From Trichaptum fuscoviolaceum (Eukaryota > Basidiomycota > Agaricomycetes > Hymenochaetales > Trichaptaceae), in the NCBI GenBank assembly GCA_910574455.1, contig CAJSYZ010000009.1, forward strand, positions 930,001 to 994,000: a stretch of 64,000 bases of DNA, given 5' to 3'. The position numbers and the translations under genes were made by a program. The number at the start of each line of letters is the position of its first letter. Position 1 is the first letter of the stretch. The notes under the pieces were generated by a model that was not told the origin of the DNA, searched no databases, and was given only the letters and a program-made list of their open reading frames with translations. Shown piece by piece: positions 30,431 to 42,600 of this stretch.

Positions 30431-31439
30431 GCATTTGAATGTCGGTGTGGCGAAGGGCAGCAAGACAGCCTAGGAGCTGAATTCTTACGGGTGAAGACAA
30501 CGAGAGCAGATAATGAATGCACTCAAAGGGCACGGTCGAGTCGGTTGAGCGCGCATGAGTGAGCATTGCAAGAGCATTTGAATGGAGCAAGAAATCATGC
30601 ACCTCTGGCGCTCGCCTTAATCATGCTGGCGACAGCCATCGCATGGGCTAGTGAGAGAATGAAGGCGACGAGGGCAGAGCCGCCGTAGATAGTCAGGTAC
30701 AGCCAGAGGTGCTCAGTTGAGCAGGTCGAGCATGCATTGCGCGTGCTCCTTGTTCCTGTACGCACCTTTCGCAGTGCTTGCATACATCGACGAGGGCATT
30801 CGAGTGTCGGTGAAGAGGAGTGCAATTGCGATGGGCTCGCGCGCTCTTGAAATGGCATTTGAATGTCGGTGGCAGGCAGGGCAGGGTGCTCACCTCAACT
30901 GGGGGCCGTCGGTGTTGAAGATATTGCCCTGAGAAAGCAAAGGAGGGCACCAGCAGAGAGTGTGAAGACGACGAGAGCAGAGAGGAGTACATAGAGTTGC
31001 CGTAGACGGACAGGTGTAGCTAGAGTTGCGGCGGCGCTGTCGAGCAGGTCGAGCACGCACAGTGTGCTCCTTGTTCCAGCACACACCTTTCACTGTGCGT
31101 GAGCATGACAAGGGCATTTGAATGTCGGCGAAGGGCAGCGAGCATGCGCGCACACGCTCCTTGTTCCTGCTACCTCGGTGCCATATGTCGAGTGCGCAAA
31201 GCCGCCATCTGAATGTCGGTGGAAGGCATTTGATACTCGGTGTCGAGCGCGAGAGACAGGGCATTTGAATGTCGGTGAAGGGCGTAAAAGACAGGACATT
31301 TGAATGTCAGTGTGCGGTGCGAGAGAAAGGTCGAGGGAATGCATTGCGTGCCAATGAAAAGGGCATTTGAATGTCGGTGCACTTTCATACTAATTGAAAT
31401 ACTGCAGTCTTAGGGGTAGCTCAGCGTTGAATGTCGGTG
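30431..31439 (+). repeat. Interspersed 17-bp motif GCATTTGAATGTCGGTG, about ten copies
   Basis: Copies or near copies lie at 30431, 30573 (partial), 30796, 30855, 31114, 31204, 31261, 31296, 31363 and 31426. All are in the same orientation, and many are preceded by GGG and followed by AAGGGC. The spacers are of irregular length and not similar overall. Confidence 0.8.
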
Positions 31440-31462
31440 TAGGGCGACGGGGGAAGGGGAAC

Positions 31463-31767
31463 ATGAAGGCAGGAGTCAAGAAAGGAATTGCGTCGACGCG
31501 CCGACTTCATTCCAAGGTAAGCTTCGGGTCTATTACTTCACAGAGATATCTAACTCTAAGCTAGAACAGCACGAGGCCGGGGGCAAATCTCTTGCGCACA
31601 GAAGCATCGAGGCCGTCAGAAGTAAACACCGATATCGAAACTGGTACCGCCGTTGCAGCGCAAGTCGAATGACAGCGCTGCTCACTGGCGGGACGAGCGA
31701 CGAGGAGTCGGGGAATGGTCTCTGTACAGTAGTTAGTCTAAATTGTGTAGAGAGAAATGGAAAATAA
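31463..31767 (+). CDS. Possible short protein with one intron, uncertain
   Basis: ATG 31463 opens 18 codons to a GTAAGC donor (31517); a CAG acceptor at 31567-31569 restores an open frame to TAA 31765-31767, giving 83 residues, very basic (RSKHRYRNWYRRC). The consensus splice sites are the only support. No family is recognised. It lies directly before the break point of the chitinase-block duplication and may be chance. Confidence 0.2.
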
Positions 31768-31793
31768 AATATTGTGCTTGAACAAGTTAAACG

Positions 31794-34198
31794 GAGGGAC
31801 GCGTACGGGCAGTTGGCTAGCGTGATTATGGGAGCGCCGCGAATTCGAGGCTATCAATTTGCTGGTGATATGTGGGCCTTTCTTTCGCCGGTTCAAAGTC
31901 TCTCGTCCGGACTTCTCGATGGCGGAAGCTGACCTCAGAGAAGATGTTACCGCACAGCTGGAGTCTCATTTGTTCATCACGGGAACATACATCAGAGAGA
32001 AGGATGGCAAGTGGACTTTCGACTTTTCAATGCTGGGGGTATGGGAAGATATTGACGAGGATGTTGGGATTTAGAAGGCTTAGACAATGATGCTAGACTT
32101 GGAGTTTTACAGGTGTAAATTTCATACGCTTTTGCTCCGAGATTAATCAACATGCCACTCACGAAGCTGCAATTGCAATTTAGAGCAAGTAACCCGAAGA
32201 CTTAATTAAAGAGTACGTCAAAGTCAAATGCTAAAGTCTAAAGGCGCGCGCAAGTTGCTTGACTTGTGCCATCAATCTGGTCTTTGTTGACATCAAATTC
32301 GGACATATCTCATCATGGAGTAATGATCGCCGGCCTGCAATTACATGTATTCGTTAAAGATGCACATGTTGCGTCACACCTGAAGGAGATCCTCCCATTT
32401 GTTGGCAACACCACAATGAACCTCGTGACTGTAGGGAACCACCAAGCGAAGTCTTCTTTCTTCCTGCATGCACCAGCGGGCTCTTTCGTGGCGTGTCGGG
32501 TGCCCCCTATGGGTCTGAGAATAGACTACAAAGCATTGGAAAGCGCAGGTTGGGAGGCTGGCGAAGGCGTCGTGATTCGTGAAGCACGCGCACCGTTCGT
32601 TGCCCGAGCGCTTCGTTTGATGGCCGCCCGCTGCAAGCCGAGAACACCGCATCCGCTTATTTCACTCTGTTTCATAAAATGGAGTATGTCCTTTGAGATT
32701 AAAGGGAGAAGCAGCAGAACTCGCCACATCCTCCAGCTCCCTCTCTCTTCTCCTTTCCGCTCTTTTTCTCGCTGCCAGTCGTCAAAATGCTAAGCTCGGT
32801 GGTAGGCGCGGCATTGCTCTTCTCTGGAAGCGCGCTCGCTGGGATTCCAGGGTTCAGGCCGACGGTGGAGATGGTGTCGACGGCGTGGTATGCTGGCTGG
32901 CACGCTACGGATTTCCCGTTGAGCGAAGTGAGCTGGGAGAAGTACACGCAGATGACCTATGCCTTTGCGTATGTCGGTCTCTCCAACAGAATATTAAGTT
33001 GAGCTAATATTTGAGCAGTGTTACGGTGGATGACCCAAGCCAGTTGAGCCTCGAGGACAGCGACAAGCAGCTGCTCCCTCAGTTCGTCAACACCGCGCAC
33101 CAAAACGTGGGTCTCAGTGGATCTGCGCTTGTGACTGTGACACTTGCTGACAACTTCGTGACTAGGGTGTAAAAGCGTCACTCTCACTCGGAGGATGGAC
33201 CGGATCCCGGTTCTTCTCTACCAACGTCGGCTCTGCCGCAAACCGCACGAAATTCGTCAACGCAGTCACCGCCATCGCGATAAAGTATAAGCTCGACGGC
33301 ATTGACATCGAGTGAGTGCAATTATTCTAATCAATAATATGACTATTAATCAAACGAGAGCAGCTGGGAATACCCCAACCACCAAGGCATTGGTTGTAAC
33401 GCCATCTCGCCCAACGATACCTCCAACCTCCTCGCATTCCTCCAGGAGCTTCGCCAAACGCCTGTGGGGAAGAAACTGGTCCTGTCTGCTGCTGTCTCCC
33501 TCACGCCCTTCGCCGGCGCCGATGGCACGCCTTCTGCAGATGTCAGAGGCTTTGCCAAGGTCCTCGACTTCATCGAGGTCATGGACTACGACGTCTGGGG
33601 GTCGTGGTCCACCGCTGTTGGCCCGAATGCCCCGCTCAACGATACTTGCGCGCCGTCTCCGGCCGGCCAGCAGGGCTCTGCCGTGAGCGCCGTTAAGGCC
33701 TGGACCACCGCGGGCATGCCGGCTTCCCAGATCGTCCTCGGCGTCCCCTCGTATGGCCACTCCTTCAGCGTCGCGCCCTCCGATGCGTTTGGCACGAACT
33801 CGACAAACACCACAGCGTCACAGGACCAGACACCCGCGCTAGTGGCCTACCCGGCGTTCAATGCATCCAACCAACCTGTCGGCGACGCGTGGGACGGCGC
33901 GCCCGCGGTCGATGTCTGCGGAATCCTCGAAGGCCAGGGCGGTGTCTTCGATTTCTGGGGACTCATTGACGGCGGGTTCCTCACTGCAGACGGGTCCGTC
34001 GCCCCGGGTATTGCGTCGCGCTTCGACACGTGCTCCCAGACTGCGTACGTGTACAACGAAACGACACAGGTGATGGTGTCGTACGACAGTGCGAAGACGT
34101 TTGCTGCAAAGGGTACGTTCATCAAGGATAATAACCTGCGGGGCTTCGCGATGTGGGAGGCAGGAGGAGTTTTGGATGATATCCTTCTTGACGCCATT
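31794..34198. repeat. Chitinase-block duplication, copy B
   Basis: Partner of 19424-21828. Its left break point lies inside the conserved part of the unknown plus-strand gene (at ACGCGTACGGGCAGTTGG), so only the 3' third of that gene was copied. The first 60 bases carry deletions relative to copy A. Confidence 0.9.
31800..32074 (+). pseudogene. 3' fragment of the unknown protein, copy 3
   Basis: Only the last part of the gene at 18657-19704 is present. From about 31859 the frame reads KVSRPDFSMAEADLRE and GVWEDIDEDVGI to 32074, identical to copy A apart from ESHLFITGTY for ESNLFNTGTY. The 5' two-thirds are missing, cut off by the duplication break point. Confidence 0.7.
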
Positions 34199-34246
34199 CT
34201 TGGGACGACCGGATTCTTTGACGGTGGATTTGAGTGCGATGAGTAG
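32787..34246 (+). CDS. Secreted GH18 chitinase B
   Basis: Exons 32787-32968, 33019-33106, 33166-33311, 33364-34246 give 432 residues. Up to FAMWEAGG it is identical in structure and sequence to chitinase A: signal peptide, SLGGW, DGIDIDWEYP, MDYDVWG. The end is different: VLDDILLDAILGTTGFFDGG and a short acidic tail, a compact C-terminus closer to what a complete GH18 barrel needs. Upstream DNA is also a near-identical copy, so both genes probably share regulation. The downstream neighbour is the plus-strand ALEAW gene. Confidence 0.9.
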
Positions 34247-34800
34247 ATTCTCATGGTAATTGTTAGACTCTTGATACACCGTTATTTATATACGAATAAT
34301 AATGCTGTGAATTCCGGTTGGGGAGATGAATGGTCATTATCCCTCGCTAATTGCTATGTGCACCTTAAGGACCCTAGCTTCAAGCCATCGAACCTCAATG
34401 TCCTCCAAGTTTGGGTCCCTTCAGAAATACTCTCAAAGTCAACGACTGGATTTGAGAGTGAAAGCGTGATTGCACCTTGTACAATACTTGTTCCGCTTTA
34501 TCTTATTTATGTGTATGTATCTAGGTCCGTACATAGTACGCCAGGCTCGCGGGGTGCGCTGTCGCTGTCCGAGCTACAGTACATAACTTAATGTAAATGC
34601 AATGATGTAGACTTTGCCGCGACGGCATCCGCCGAGCTGGCATTTAATCCACTGCCAGTGAGCCGAGCTCGGCCTCAGCGGGAGCTACATCTCTCATTGT
34701 TCAACTTGACTACATTTCGACCTGGTTCAACCTTTGTCCTCCATCAGCGCGTCTTCCGACCTTTGACCACACTATTCATCAGTATTGTACATCCATCATC
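34247..34800 (+). other. Intergenic stretch between chitinase B and the ALEAW gene
   Basis: No supported gene; the open frames here are short and unrecognised. The part after about 34680 probably contains the promoter and leader of the gene at 34801. Confidence 0.35.
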
Positions 34801-35461
34801 ATGGATTCTTCAGAGCACACAGCACCTAAGTCTGAGTCATCGAAGCGAAGCGTTCTTGAGGCATGGCTCCCGCCAGACAACGGTGATTTCTCTAAGAAGT
34901 GTAAAGTATGTTGCAGTTTTCAATTCCAGAACCCGATTTTCAATCATTCTCCTTAATGTGTAGGATCAGAAAGTCGCATTTGCATCACTCCCTCTCAAGG
35001 AGCTGCCCAGCTTCCTCTATCCCGTGGAAGATCGGAAGTTTAACCCTCCTGTCTTCCACTTCGGATATCTAATCGAGGAGGAGTGGCTACACAAGTTTGC
35101 GGAAGACCACGACCTCCTTGGTTACCTCTACGACGATTACGACGAGGACATGTATCTCTGTGAAGAGCTTACGATGGAGAAGGTCATGGATTTCATTCCG
35201 GAAGCAGGCATCACGACCTTCAAGCTCATCTACCAGTACATTGGCCGTTCGCCGGGTACACTTTCCGGTGCGACTTTTATGTCGATCGCGTCTAATTATC
35301 GTCGCTTGAGTATAATGGAGGAAGAGCATGCGAATCCGAGCCCGGAAGATATCTTGAAGCTTCAGGAATATCTAGGGCGTTCGGATCCTCCGATGTGGTA
35401 TCTGGAACCGCAAAGACCTTTTGACGGATGGGGCATTCGACGCCGGTCCCTCCGGGTGTAG
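34801..35461 (+). CDS. Unknown small acidic protein, ALEAW family, copy 3
   Basis: Exons 34801-34905 and 34964-35461 join in frame to 200 residues. The protein begins MDSSEHTAPKSESSKRSVLE and keeps AWLPPDNGDFSKKCK, PVFHFGYLIEEEWL, YDDYDEDMYL, PPMWYLEP and the GWGIRRRSLRV end of the other copies, with more differences in the middle (YQYIGRSPGTLSGATFMSIA). It is the most diverged intact member and has its own promoter, so the family is under some selection. The function is unknown. It is followed in tandem by a broken member at 35813. Confidence 0.7.
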
Positions 35462-35812
35462 GGGCAAGCAGCAAAGTGCATAATAAATGTGACTCCATGT
35501 GTGTTAATTATCTTGATCCTATGTACTTTTTTATTCAAGTATTGAAGGCTGTCTGGTATCGGGTCACAACAGTGACGACAGTCTTCCTCAGTCAATCTCC
35601 GCCAAAAGTCGTAAGCTCTGCCTGTAAGAAAGACAGGCCTTCGAAATCGGTAGTATACTTCGCAACACTGTTTTTAGAGATGTGTGACTGTCAGCACGTG
35701 AACCTAAAGATGTGGTTCAAATTGATTACATAATCATGATGTAGCTTTCATACATCATCCCCGATGGACCACTCTTGGTGAGCCTCGTACTCGAAAGCAT
35801 TCTTTGACATTC

Positions 35813-36453
35813 ATGGACTCCCCACACGCTTCAAGGACTAAGAACCCCAAGCGCCGTGCCGTTGATGCATGGTACCCACCAGACAGCAAAGATACTTCTC
35901 AAAAGTGTAAAGTACGTTTCAGTTTTCAATTCTGGAGTCCGTGTTTCATGACTGTTTTTCCTTACTGTGTAAAATAAGGAGGTCCCCCTTGCTTCACTCC
36001 CACTAAAGAAGCTCCCCGAAATTCTCTACCCTAGTAAGGATCGGGATTTCAATCCTCCTGTGTTCCATTTTGGGTACCTGTTCAACACGCAGTGACTGCT
36101 CAAGTTTGCGGGAGATCACGACCTTCTCGCTTACCTTACCGACAGCTTAGACGATGAGCCTTATCTTGTGAAGAGCTGACTACGGAAGAGGTCATGGAAA
36201 ACATCATGGAGAAAGCGGGTATCACGTCCTTCAAGCTCACATATGACCCCATTCACCGGGTGTCCCTTTTGGATCAACTCTAATGTCAATCGCCTCGAAT
36301 TACCGGCGCTTAGTAGATGTTGATGAGGATAAAGTACGACCCAGCTCGGAGGACATCTTGAAGCTGAAAAAAGTATTTAGGGCGTGCGGATTTACCGTTG
36401 TGGTATTTGGATCCTTCGTCTCGCTGTGATGGATGGGGCTTCCGACGCTAGTC
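35813..36453 (+). pseudogene. ALEAW family member, broken
   Basis: Exon 1 (35813-35911) reads MDSPHASRTKNPKRRAVDAW and PPDSKDTSQKCK, with a GTACGT donor. The second exon starts PLASLPLKKLPEILYPSKDR and keeps FNPPVFHFGYL, then has TGA where the intact copies have the Trp codon of EEEWL. One base is lost near 36171 (before the EELT segment), so the frame shifts, and a further deletion lies near 36250. The end with WGFRR-like codons is still visible near 36435. It is a clear pseudogene in tandem with the intact copy. Confidence 0.75.
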
Positions 36454-37196
36454 GTTCCGCGTATAATAGCTCGTGGCGAAATTTAGCTTTACTTAAGTAT
36501 TATAAGTTTTCTTTTTCGATGGTAGACTTGCGGGCTCTAGTGGGATTTTGTGCGTGGGGACTGTATATGATAGAATATGATAATGGGTTTTTAGGACTTT
36601 GAACCACATCGGGAAACTTCTATGATTATCTGTACATGTACAGTGTATATGTACTGTAAACCTGTTGACATTTCTCTAATAAAGCTCAACATTCAGAAGA
36701 CTTCACTACGTGTGATCCGGTGATGGGTCTATGCTATAGTGGACGTTGCATGAGAGGCCGCCATCCATCAGCTAATTGTAGCCAAGCTAGAGTAGTGTAT
36801 ATGCTCTACTCGGAATCATGTATAGTCGGGCCGGAAAACTCTTCTCAGAGGATCGACACAATGACGTCGGAATGAGAAACGCTAAAGTCTAATCATGAAA
36901 TGACGGCAAGGAAAGGTTGATAAATATGAGACACCGCGAGTCATTAGATAAGGTGGAGAAATCAAGGCTTAAAGAACTCTCGGTCATTTGGATTGATCGA
37001 GTTTGTCGGACGCAATGTACTAATCAGACCTTAGCATCTTGGAGGCGCGATGATGAGATTCAGTAGTAGAGGATATGTGTTATATTTATAGACCTCTCAA
37101 TTAAAGAGAGACACACAGACAGACAGCATAGCACTTGACGATGGATGCGTCCACCTCGAACTCAACAGGTACATCGCTTTCCCCAACACAACTATG
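36454..37196. other. Intergenic stretch before chitinase C
   Basis: AT-rich, no supported frame. TGTACATGTACAGT and TATATGTACTGTA near 36634-36660 form a short palindromic patch. It is between two 3' ends (pseudogene on plus, chitinase C on minus). Confidence 0.4.
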
Positions 37197-38638
37197 TCAC
37201 CAGAAGATTCCCGTAGATCCAAGTAGTATAGCGTCAAGGAGAATACCATGAGAGTCTCCACCTGCCTCCCACATTGCAAAGCCACGCAAGTGCTTATCCT
37301 TGATAAACGCACCCTTCGCCGCGAAGGTCCTCGCGCTGTCGTACGACACCATCACCTGTGTCGTCTCGTTGTAGACGTACGCAGTCTGGGAGCATGTATA
37401 AAAGCGCGATGCTATGCCTGGGGCGACGGACCCATCTGCAGAGAGGAAACCGGCAGCGATGAGCCCCCAGAAGTCGAAGATGCCGCCTTGACCCTCGAAG
37501 ATACCACAGACGTCGATACCGGGCGTGTCGTCCCAAGCGTCGCCGACGGGCTGGTTGGACGCGTCGAATGCCGGATAGGCCACGAGCGCGGGTGTGCGGT
37601 GCTTGAGGGATGTGGTGTTCGTTACGTTCGTGCCAAATGCATCTGAGGGTGTGACGCTGAAGGAGTGGCCGTATGAGGGCACTCCAAGGACGATCTGGGA
37701 GGACGGCATGCCCGCGGCCGTCCAGGCTTCGATAGCACTCACGGCTGAGCCTTGCTGGTCTTCGGGCGGCGCGCACGCATCGTTGAGTGGAGCATTAGGG
37801 CCTACCGAATCCGACCACGATCCCCAGACGTCGTAGTCCATAACCTCAATGAAGTCGAGAACTTTGGCAAAGCCGCTGACATCTTCGGAGGGGTTTCCAT
37901 CTGCGTCAGCGAAGGGCGCGAGGCCGACAGCGGCAGAGAGGATAAGCTTCTTCCCCACAGGGGTTTGGCGGAGCTCTTGGAGGAAAGCGAGGAGGTTGGA
38001 GGTATCATTGGGTGAAATAGCGTTGCAGCCAATGCCCTGAACGTTCGGGGCTTCCCAGCTGGGTGCGTCTCGTCAGCAGACACATTTCGTATTATATGGA
38101 ACGTCTCCCTTACTCAACGTCAATGCCATCAAGATTATACTTTGTCGCAATGGCGGTGACTGCGTTGACGAACTTCGTTCGGTTTGCAGCAGAGCCGACG
38201 TTGGTAGAGAAGAACTGAGAACCGGTCCATCCACCGATCGAAAGCGACGCTTTCACGCCCTATGCACAAGGTTAGTATTCTTTAAAGGAACAATCACAAG
38301 CGATGGGTCTCACATTTTGGTGCGCGGTGGAGACGAACTGAGGGAGTAGCTGCGCGTCACTGGCCTCCAGGCTCAGTGTACTCGGATCGTCGACCGTCAC
38401 ACTATTCGCGTATCAGTCTAAACTTATAATACATAGACTCGGAGAGGTAGACATACGCAAAAGCATAGGTCATCTGCGTGTATTTCTCCCAGCTTACTTT
38501 ACTCGACGGGAAATCCGTACCGTGCCAGCCAGCATACCACGCAGACGATACCATTTCAACTGGCTGTCTGAATTTAGGTATACCCGCGAGTGCGCTTCCG
38601 GCGAAGAGGAGCCCAGCACAGAGTATTGCGTGAAGCAT
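37197..38638 (-). CDS. Secreted GH18 chitinase C
   Basis: Exons on the minus strand: 38457-38638, 38314-38401, 38114-38259, 37197-38058; 425 residues. Exon lengths 182, 88 and 146 and intron positions are identical to chitinases A and B. Signal peptide (LHAILCAGLLFAGSALA), SIGGWTGS, DGIDVDWEAP (Ala for Tyr after the catalytic Glu), MDYDVWGSW and FAMWEAGG are present. The end is GDSHGILLDAILLGSTGIFW. Sequence divergence from A/B is clear, so this is an older paralogue in inverted orientation. The role should be the same: extracellular chitin hydrolysis. Confidence 0.9.
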
Positions 38639-38833
38639 CTTGCGCCAGGAGTAAAATCAGAAGAAAGAAAAAAGGAGTGGAAGTGTCTGCGGACGAAGGG
38701 TGCAAGAGGAACTAGCAAAACTTCTCCACATTTTCGCCTGCTTTTAAACCCACTGGTCAATTAAGAGGATTTTCACCTCTCTTCAAAAACTGGCCAGGAG
38801 TTCAAGCTGGCGATCATCGCACCATCATAGAGA

Positions 38834-39058
38834 TTAGTACGAGGCAAGGTTGATGACCCTCTCGTCGTCAACTCGTGCGAGCCAATGGAGTGCGCAATTA
38901 GCTGCTAGGTTTCCCGCACAGGTGTATGTACTCCTCTTTTCTTCTAGAATCGTAGTAAGAAACCGAGACATAGTCTCATCCCGGCGAAAGTACTCCGCAC
39001 GTAGTAGCAGTTTGGTAGCGTCCACGACCTCCTGTACAAGATCCCCGATAGGAAAAGA
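38834..39058 (-). CDS. Possible exon of an unknown gene
   Basis: On the minus strand a frame preceded by a TTGTACAG acceptor encodes EVVDATKLLLRAEYFRRDET and continues to INLASY with a stop at 38834. Composition looks like real protein with alternating charged and hydrophobic residues. A GTATGT donor lies near 39110, but the upstream exon does not join in frame by my reading and no ATG was found, so this may be a gene relic. The rest of 38639-39697 shows nothing else that I can support. Confidence 0.25.
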   Translation of the reverse strand, partial: SFPIGDLVQEVVDATKLLLRAEYFRRDETMSRFLTTILEEKRSTYTCAGNLAANCALHWLARVDDERVINLASY

Positions 39059-39697
39059 GGAGAATAATATGAGAGAAAAGGGTAATTATTAGCTAGCAGA
39101 TCACATACCGGCGTCCCCTTGACCAATGGTGTTTGTCAAGGAGAAGATGTTGCAGAAGCTTGAAAGTGTTTGTTACTACATAGGTCAGTTACAATTTCAA
39201 GTTAGTATGCCTCCGGGGAGCAAATCTGGCACATCGTATCGACTTGACCGGTCTGGAACTCGGATGGACTACCATCCGGCGGTGATTTTCTTGGCATTCA
39301 AGTAACCAATCACCGCACAGAAACCGTGACATTTTCTAAAAGACGGGCCTTCAAAGATATATTCCACTAACCTGTCACACCTTCAGACTCCGATGTTTTC
39401 CGTGACATTTTGCCAGCCTTCTCAAGTTCTGCTTTTACTTCAACCGAGCGCAACACCGCTATCGGCGTGAACAGCACTATTGTTCGAACACGACGACCAC
39501 CTCAATGACAGCGAGCTTGGCTGATTTGTGCAACGCCACAGGCACTTTGACCTGACATGCGCGCCAATCACAGACAATTGACGAAGAACTGCCACAGTTG
39601 ACACAGGTTTACTCCTTGGCTTTCTACCATCACTTGCACACTGGTCTACGACTCTGACATCCAGCGGTAGGCTTGAGTACTCACACGCGCGCACATT

Positions 39698-42600
39698 ATG
39701 GGCCGCGCTGAACCCCTCAGCTTATCCGCTTTGTCCGTAGATCTCAGAACGCTCTGTGCTCGCCTACAACCTCGATTAAGACTCATCGCTATATCACAAA
39801 ACTTCAACTGGTCTGAAATCTGCCAAAATGATCCCACCGAGCAGGAACATTCTAATTCCAATGTTGTTACACAGCTTTGGAGTTTCATCGTCTCAGGCAC
39901 CCCATTACTAGACTTACTCTCACTATTTCAACAGAGTCATGTACTATTGGTTGCTTCAGTACCAGAACTGAGTGTAACATATCCAACACACACCTTCGAT
40001 GCTCATGGACGACTTGATTTCGTTCTCAAAGAATACATGCGAGAGCTTGACATCCTTCGCCATCAAAATTTGCTTTCGGGTGAACTAGAATTAGGCTCTA
40101 TCTCAACCGTACACATTCTAGATGGAAAACCACAAGCATTTGGAGAGGTTCGTGATTACTGTCGATGTTTATCCAATCTTTGATCTGAATAATAATTAGA
40201 TCATCAAAAGCATTCATCTATTGGTTCAGGGACTTGAAGCTTGCAATCAAAGATTGTATATTTTCCCGGAACTATCGGCGCAAGAACGACAGGAAGCTGT
40301 GGATCGGTTCAAAGCGAGGGAGAACCATCATCTGGATGAACTCAACAATATCTCAGTGAGTAGAGTATTTATCTTGTATAATATGAGAAGGTCCATCTCA
40401 TTCCCATTCAAGACAGACATAAACGAATTGCTCATTCTTTTTCTCGAGAATGCAATGGACCAAGAAGATCTGGAAAGACTAAGAGCTGTTGCAAAATCAA
40501 GGACATTGCTGACTATCAGTCGCATATCATTGACAATGTACTGGATGAAGAATTGTGGGAGAATTTCTTTGGGTTGCTCGTGAGTTATCAGGTTACATCA
40601 AGCTGATCGATCCTCATACCTCCAGTGGTTTAGGACAGTGAAACATACGAGAGAGGCACAGACGCTTATCAAGCATTCTCTCTTGAGTACCCCTCAGTTA
40701 TGTGTATATTATATGAGCTGTGTGAGAGTGTTAGTTTTCCAAAGCATTCAATGCACCCCTTTCAATTAACGAAAAATCTTAGTCCACAGAAGACTCACGC
40801 GATGCAAAAAGGGTAATAGATCGCTTGCGAGGACCGATAGATCACGTCCTATCGTATGCGACCGTTCTCACGGTGAGATTTTTCGTGATCGCGGAGTTTA
40901 TGAGACTGAAAATAGTTGCCAGGATATCATACATTGCACCAATCCAGTCGATGATCCATATTCTTTTGATAGCCTTTGCATCGTGCATTTCAAGTTCAAA
41001 GGCTTCTGCGAACATATATTGCGAGTTCTCGACGGAGCACGAACAACTCGTGCAACTCAAAACATAGTGGAGAGAGCATTCGTCTGGGACAGCCCACAAC
41101 TAGATCCCGAAGAAGTTGGAACACTCATACTGGACGATTACTTACAGCTAACTATCGAGACCGCCATGGCCAAAAGAAATGCTGGGGCAACGACAAGTGT
41201 TCTTGAAGCTTTACCGTGTTGCGCTTTTCTCTTCAAAAAAAGATTATTTCTATGCCGTTGTCGGAAAAAGAAAGGCCGCAAGAAAATCAATCCCCATAAC
41301 CCACTACACGATACTCTAGATGCATTTGCTTCCTTTGCTTATCCGATCCAAGCCTGGGATATTGGACCAGGCCTGAGAATGAGCTCGGATTTACTGCTTC
41401 TTGCGACGATCCCGTGCTCTGGTATGATATCTGTTGTTGATAAATATGTGGATGGTAAGTATATTCTTTGTAATTTGGAAAAAGAAATAAGCCTAATTCT
41501 TTCGGATTGTGTGTTCAGGTGCTCAGTATGCGATAAGGTTGGTATCGAGAGACGAAGACGCCACACGAAGAATCGTAACTTTTCACTGCACAGGCTTATG
41601 CCAACAAAAGCAATGGCTCTCAAAGTTGACCGGCTTGTGTCGCAGAGACGAGCAAAATGCAACATCGATCTCTAACCTACTCATTCCAGCTGCATCTCAG
41701 GAACGGCCGCTACTTCTACCAAACCCAACTAATCGGGAATTCCCTAGAGTTGCATGTTAGATCGAAGTCTTATTCCTTTGTTACTTTATCACTGATTTTT
41801 TATAGTGAATGGACCCGGGGGGACAAATATGCGGTCTCATAGCTTACCGTTGGCACTCGAGGACGACGAACAATCGTTTTTACGAAGAACTTCAAGTGGG
41901 AGCTTCCGTGTAGCACTGCGGTGTCGGCCAGGGACCAGAGGCGATCTTGGAACCCATAGACTGACAGCTTCTTCAACCGTAGTAAAGCACCCTTCTCCGT
42001 TGGGCTCTTCAGAAAGTCGGTTTGCTCCAAGTTTCGATAAATTTGAGATCTTCTTCGGTAAGAATATGTTAGTGCAAGTGATTAACCCCCCTTTTAATAC
42101 AATACGAACTTAGGTAGAGGCGCTATTACACCAATACCGGACTATACTGACATGCTGATCAAACCAACGTATCCTACTGGCCACGGAGGATTTGCTGACA
42201 TATGGAAATGTCAATGGAAAGATGACAGGGATGAAAGCTTTGTACGCAATTCATATCACAGAGCTTGCTGTCAGTATATCGTGACTTATCTCTCGACATA
42301 CTAGGCTGCTGTAAAGGTTTTACGTGCGATTTCGCCGTCAAATCCTCTCCAAGCGGAACGAACACAAAAGGTGCGTCTATTTTAAATACTATTTTAATCA
42401 GTAGATCTGCTTTACTCATCTAGATGCCATAGAATCTAAATCGCGAATTACGTGTCTGGCAGCAGCTGGATCACAGGAACATTGTACCTTTACTAGGAAT
42501 ATGCACAGATTTTGGACCATATGCTTCAATGATACTTCCTTGGTACGACAATGGCAGTTTGTACGGCTACATATCGCGCTGTGAGACTCTAGACTTTTCA

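Larger units (their letters stand above)
28430..31462. other. Gene-poor region with interspersed short repeats
   Basis: No recognisable protein is encoded on either strand over 3 kb. The first kilobase is AT-richer with possible micro-exons. From 29579 the DNA becomes GC-rich and is built around repeated short motifs, listed separately (29579-29870, 29748-30199, 30431-31439). Confidence 0.5.

Noticed and set aside
30431..31439. CRISPR-like look of short repeats separated by unique spacers
   Set aside because: Spacer lengths are irregular, repeats are only 17 bp and partly degenerate, the genome is eukaryotic and no cas genes are present.
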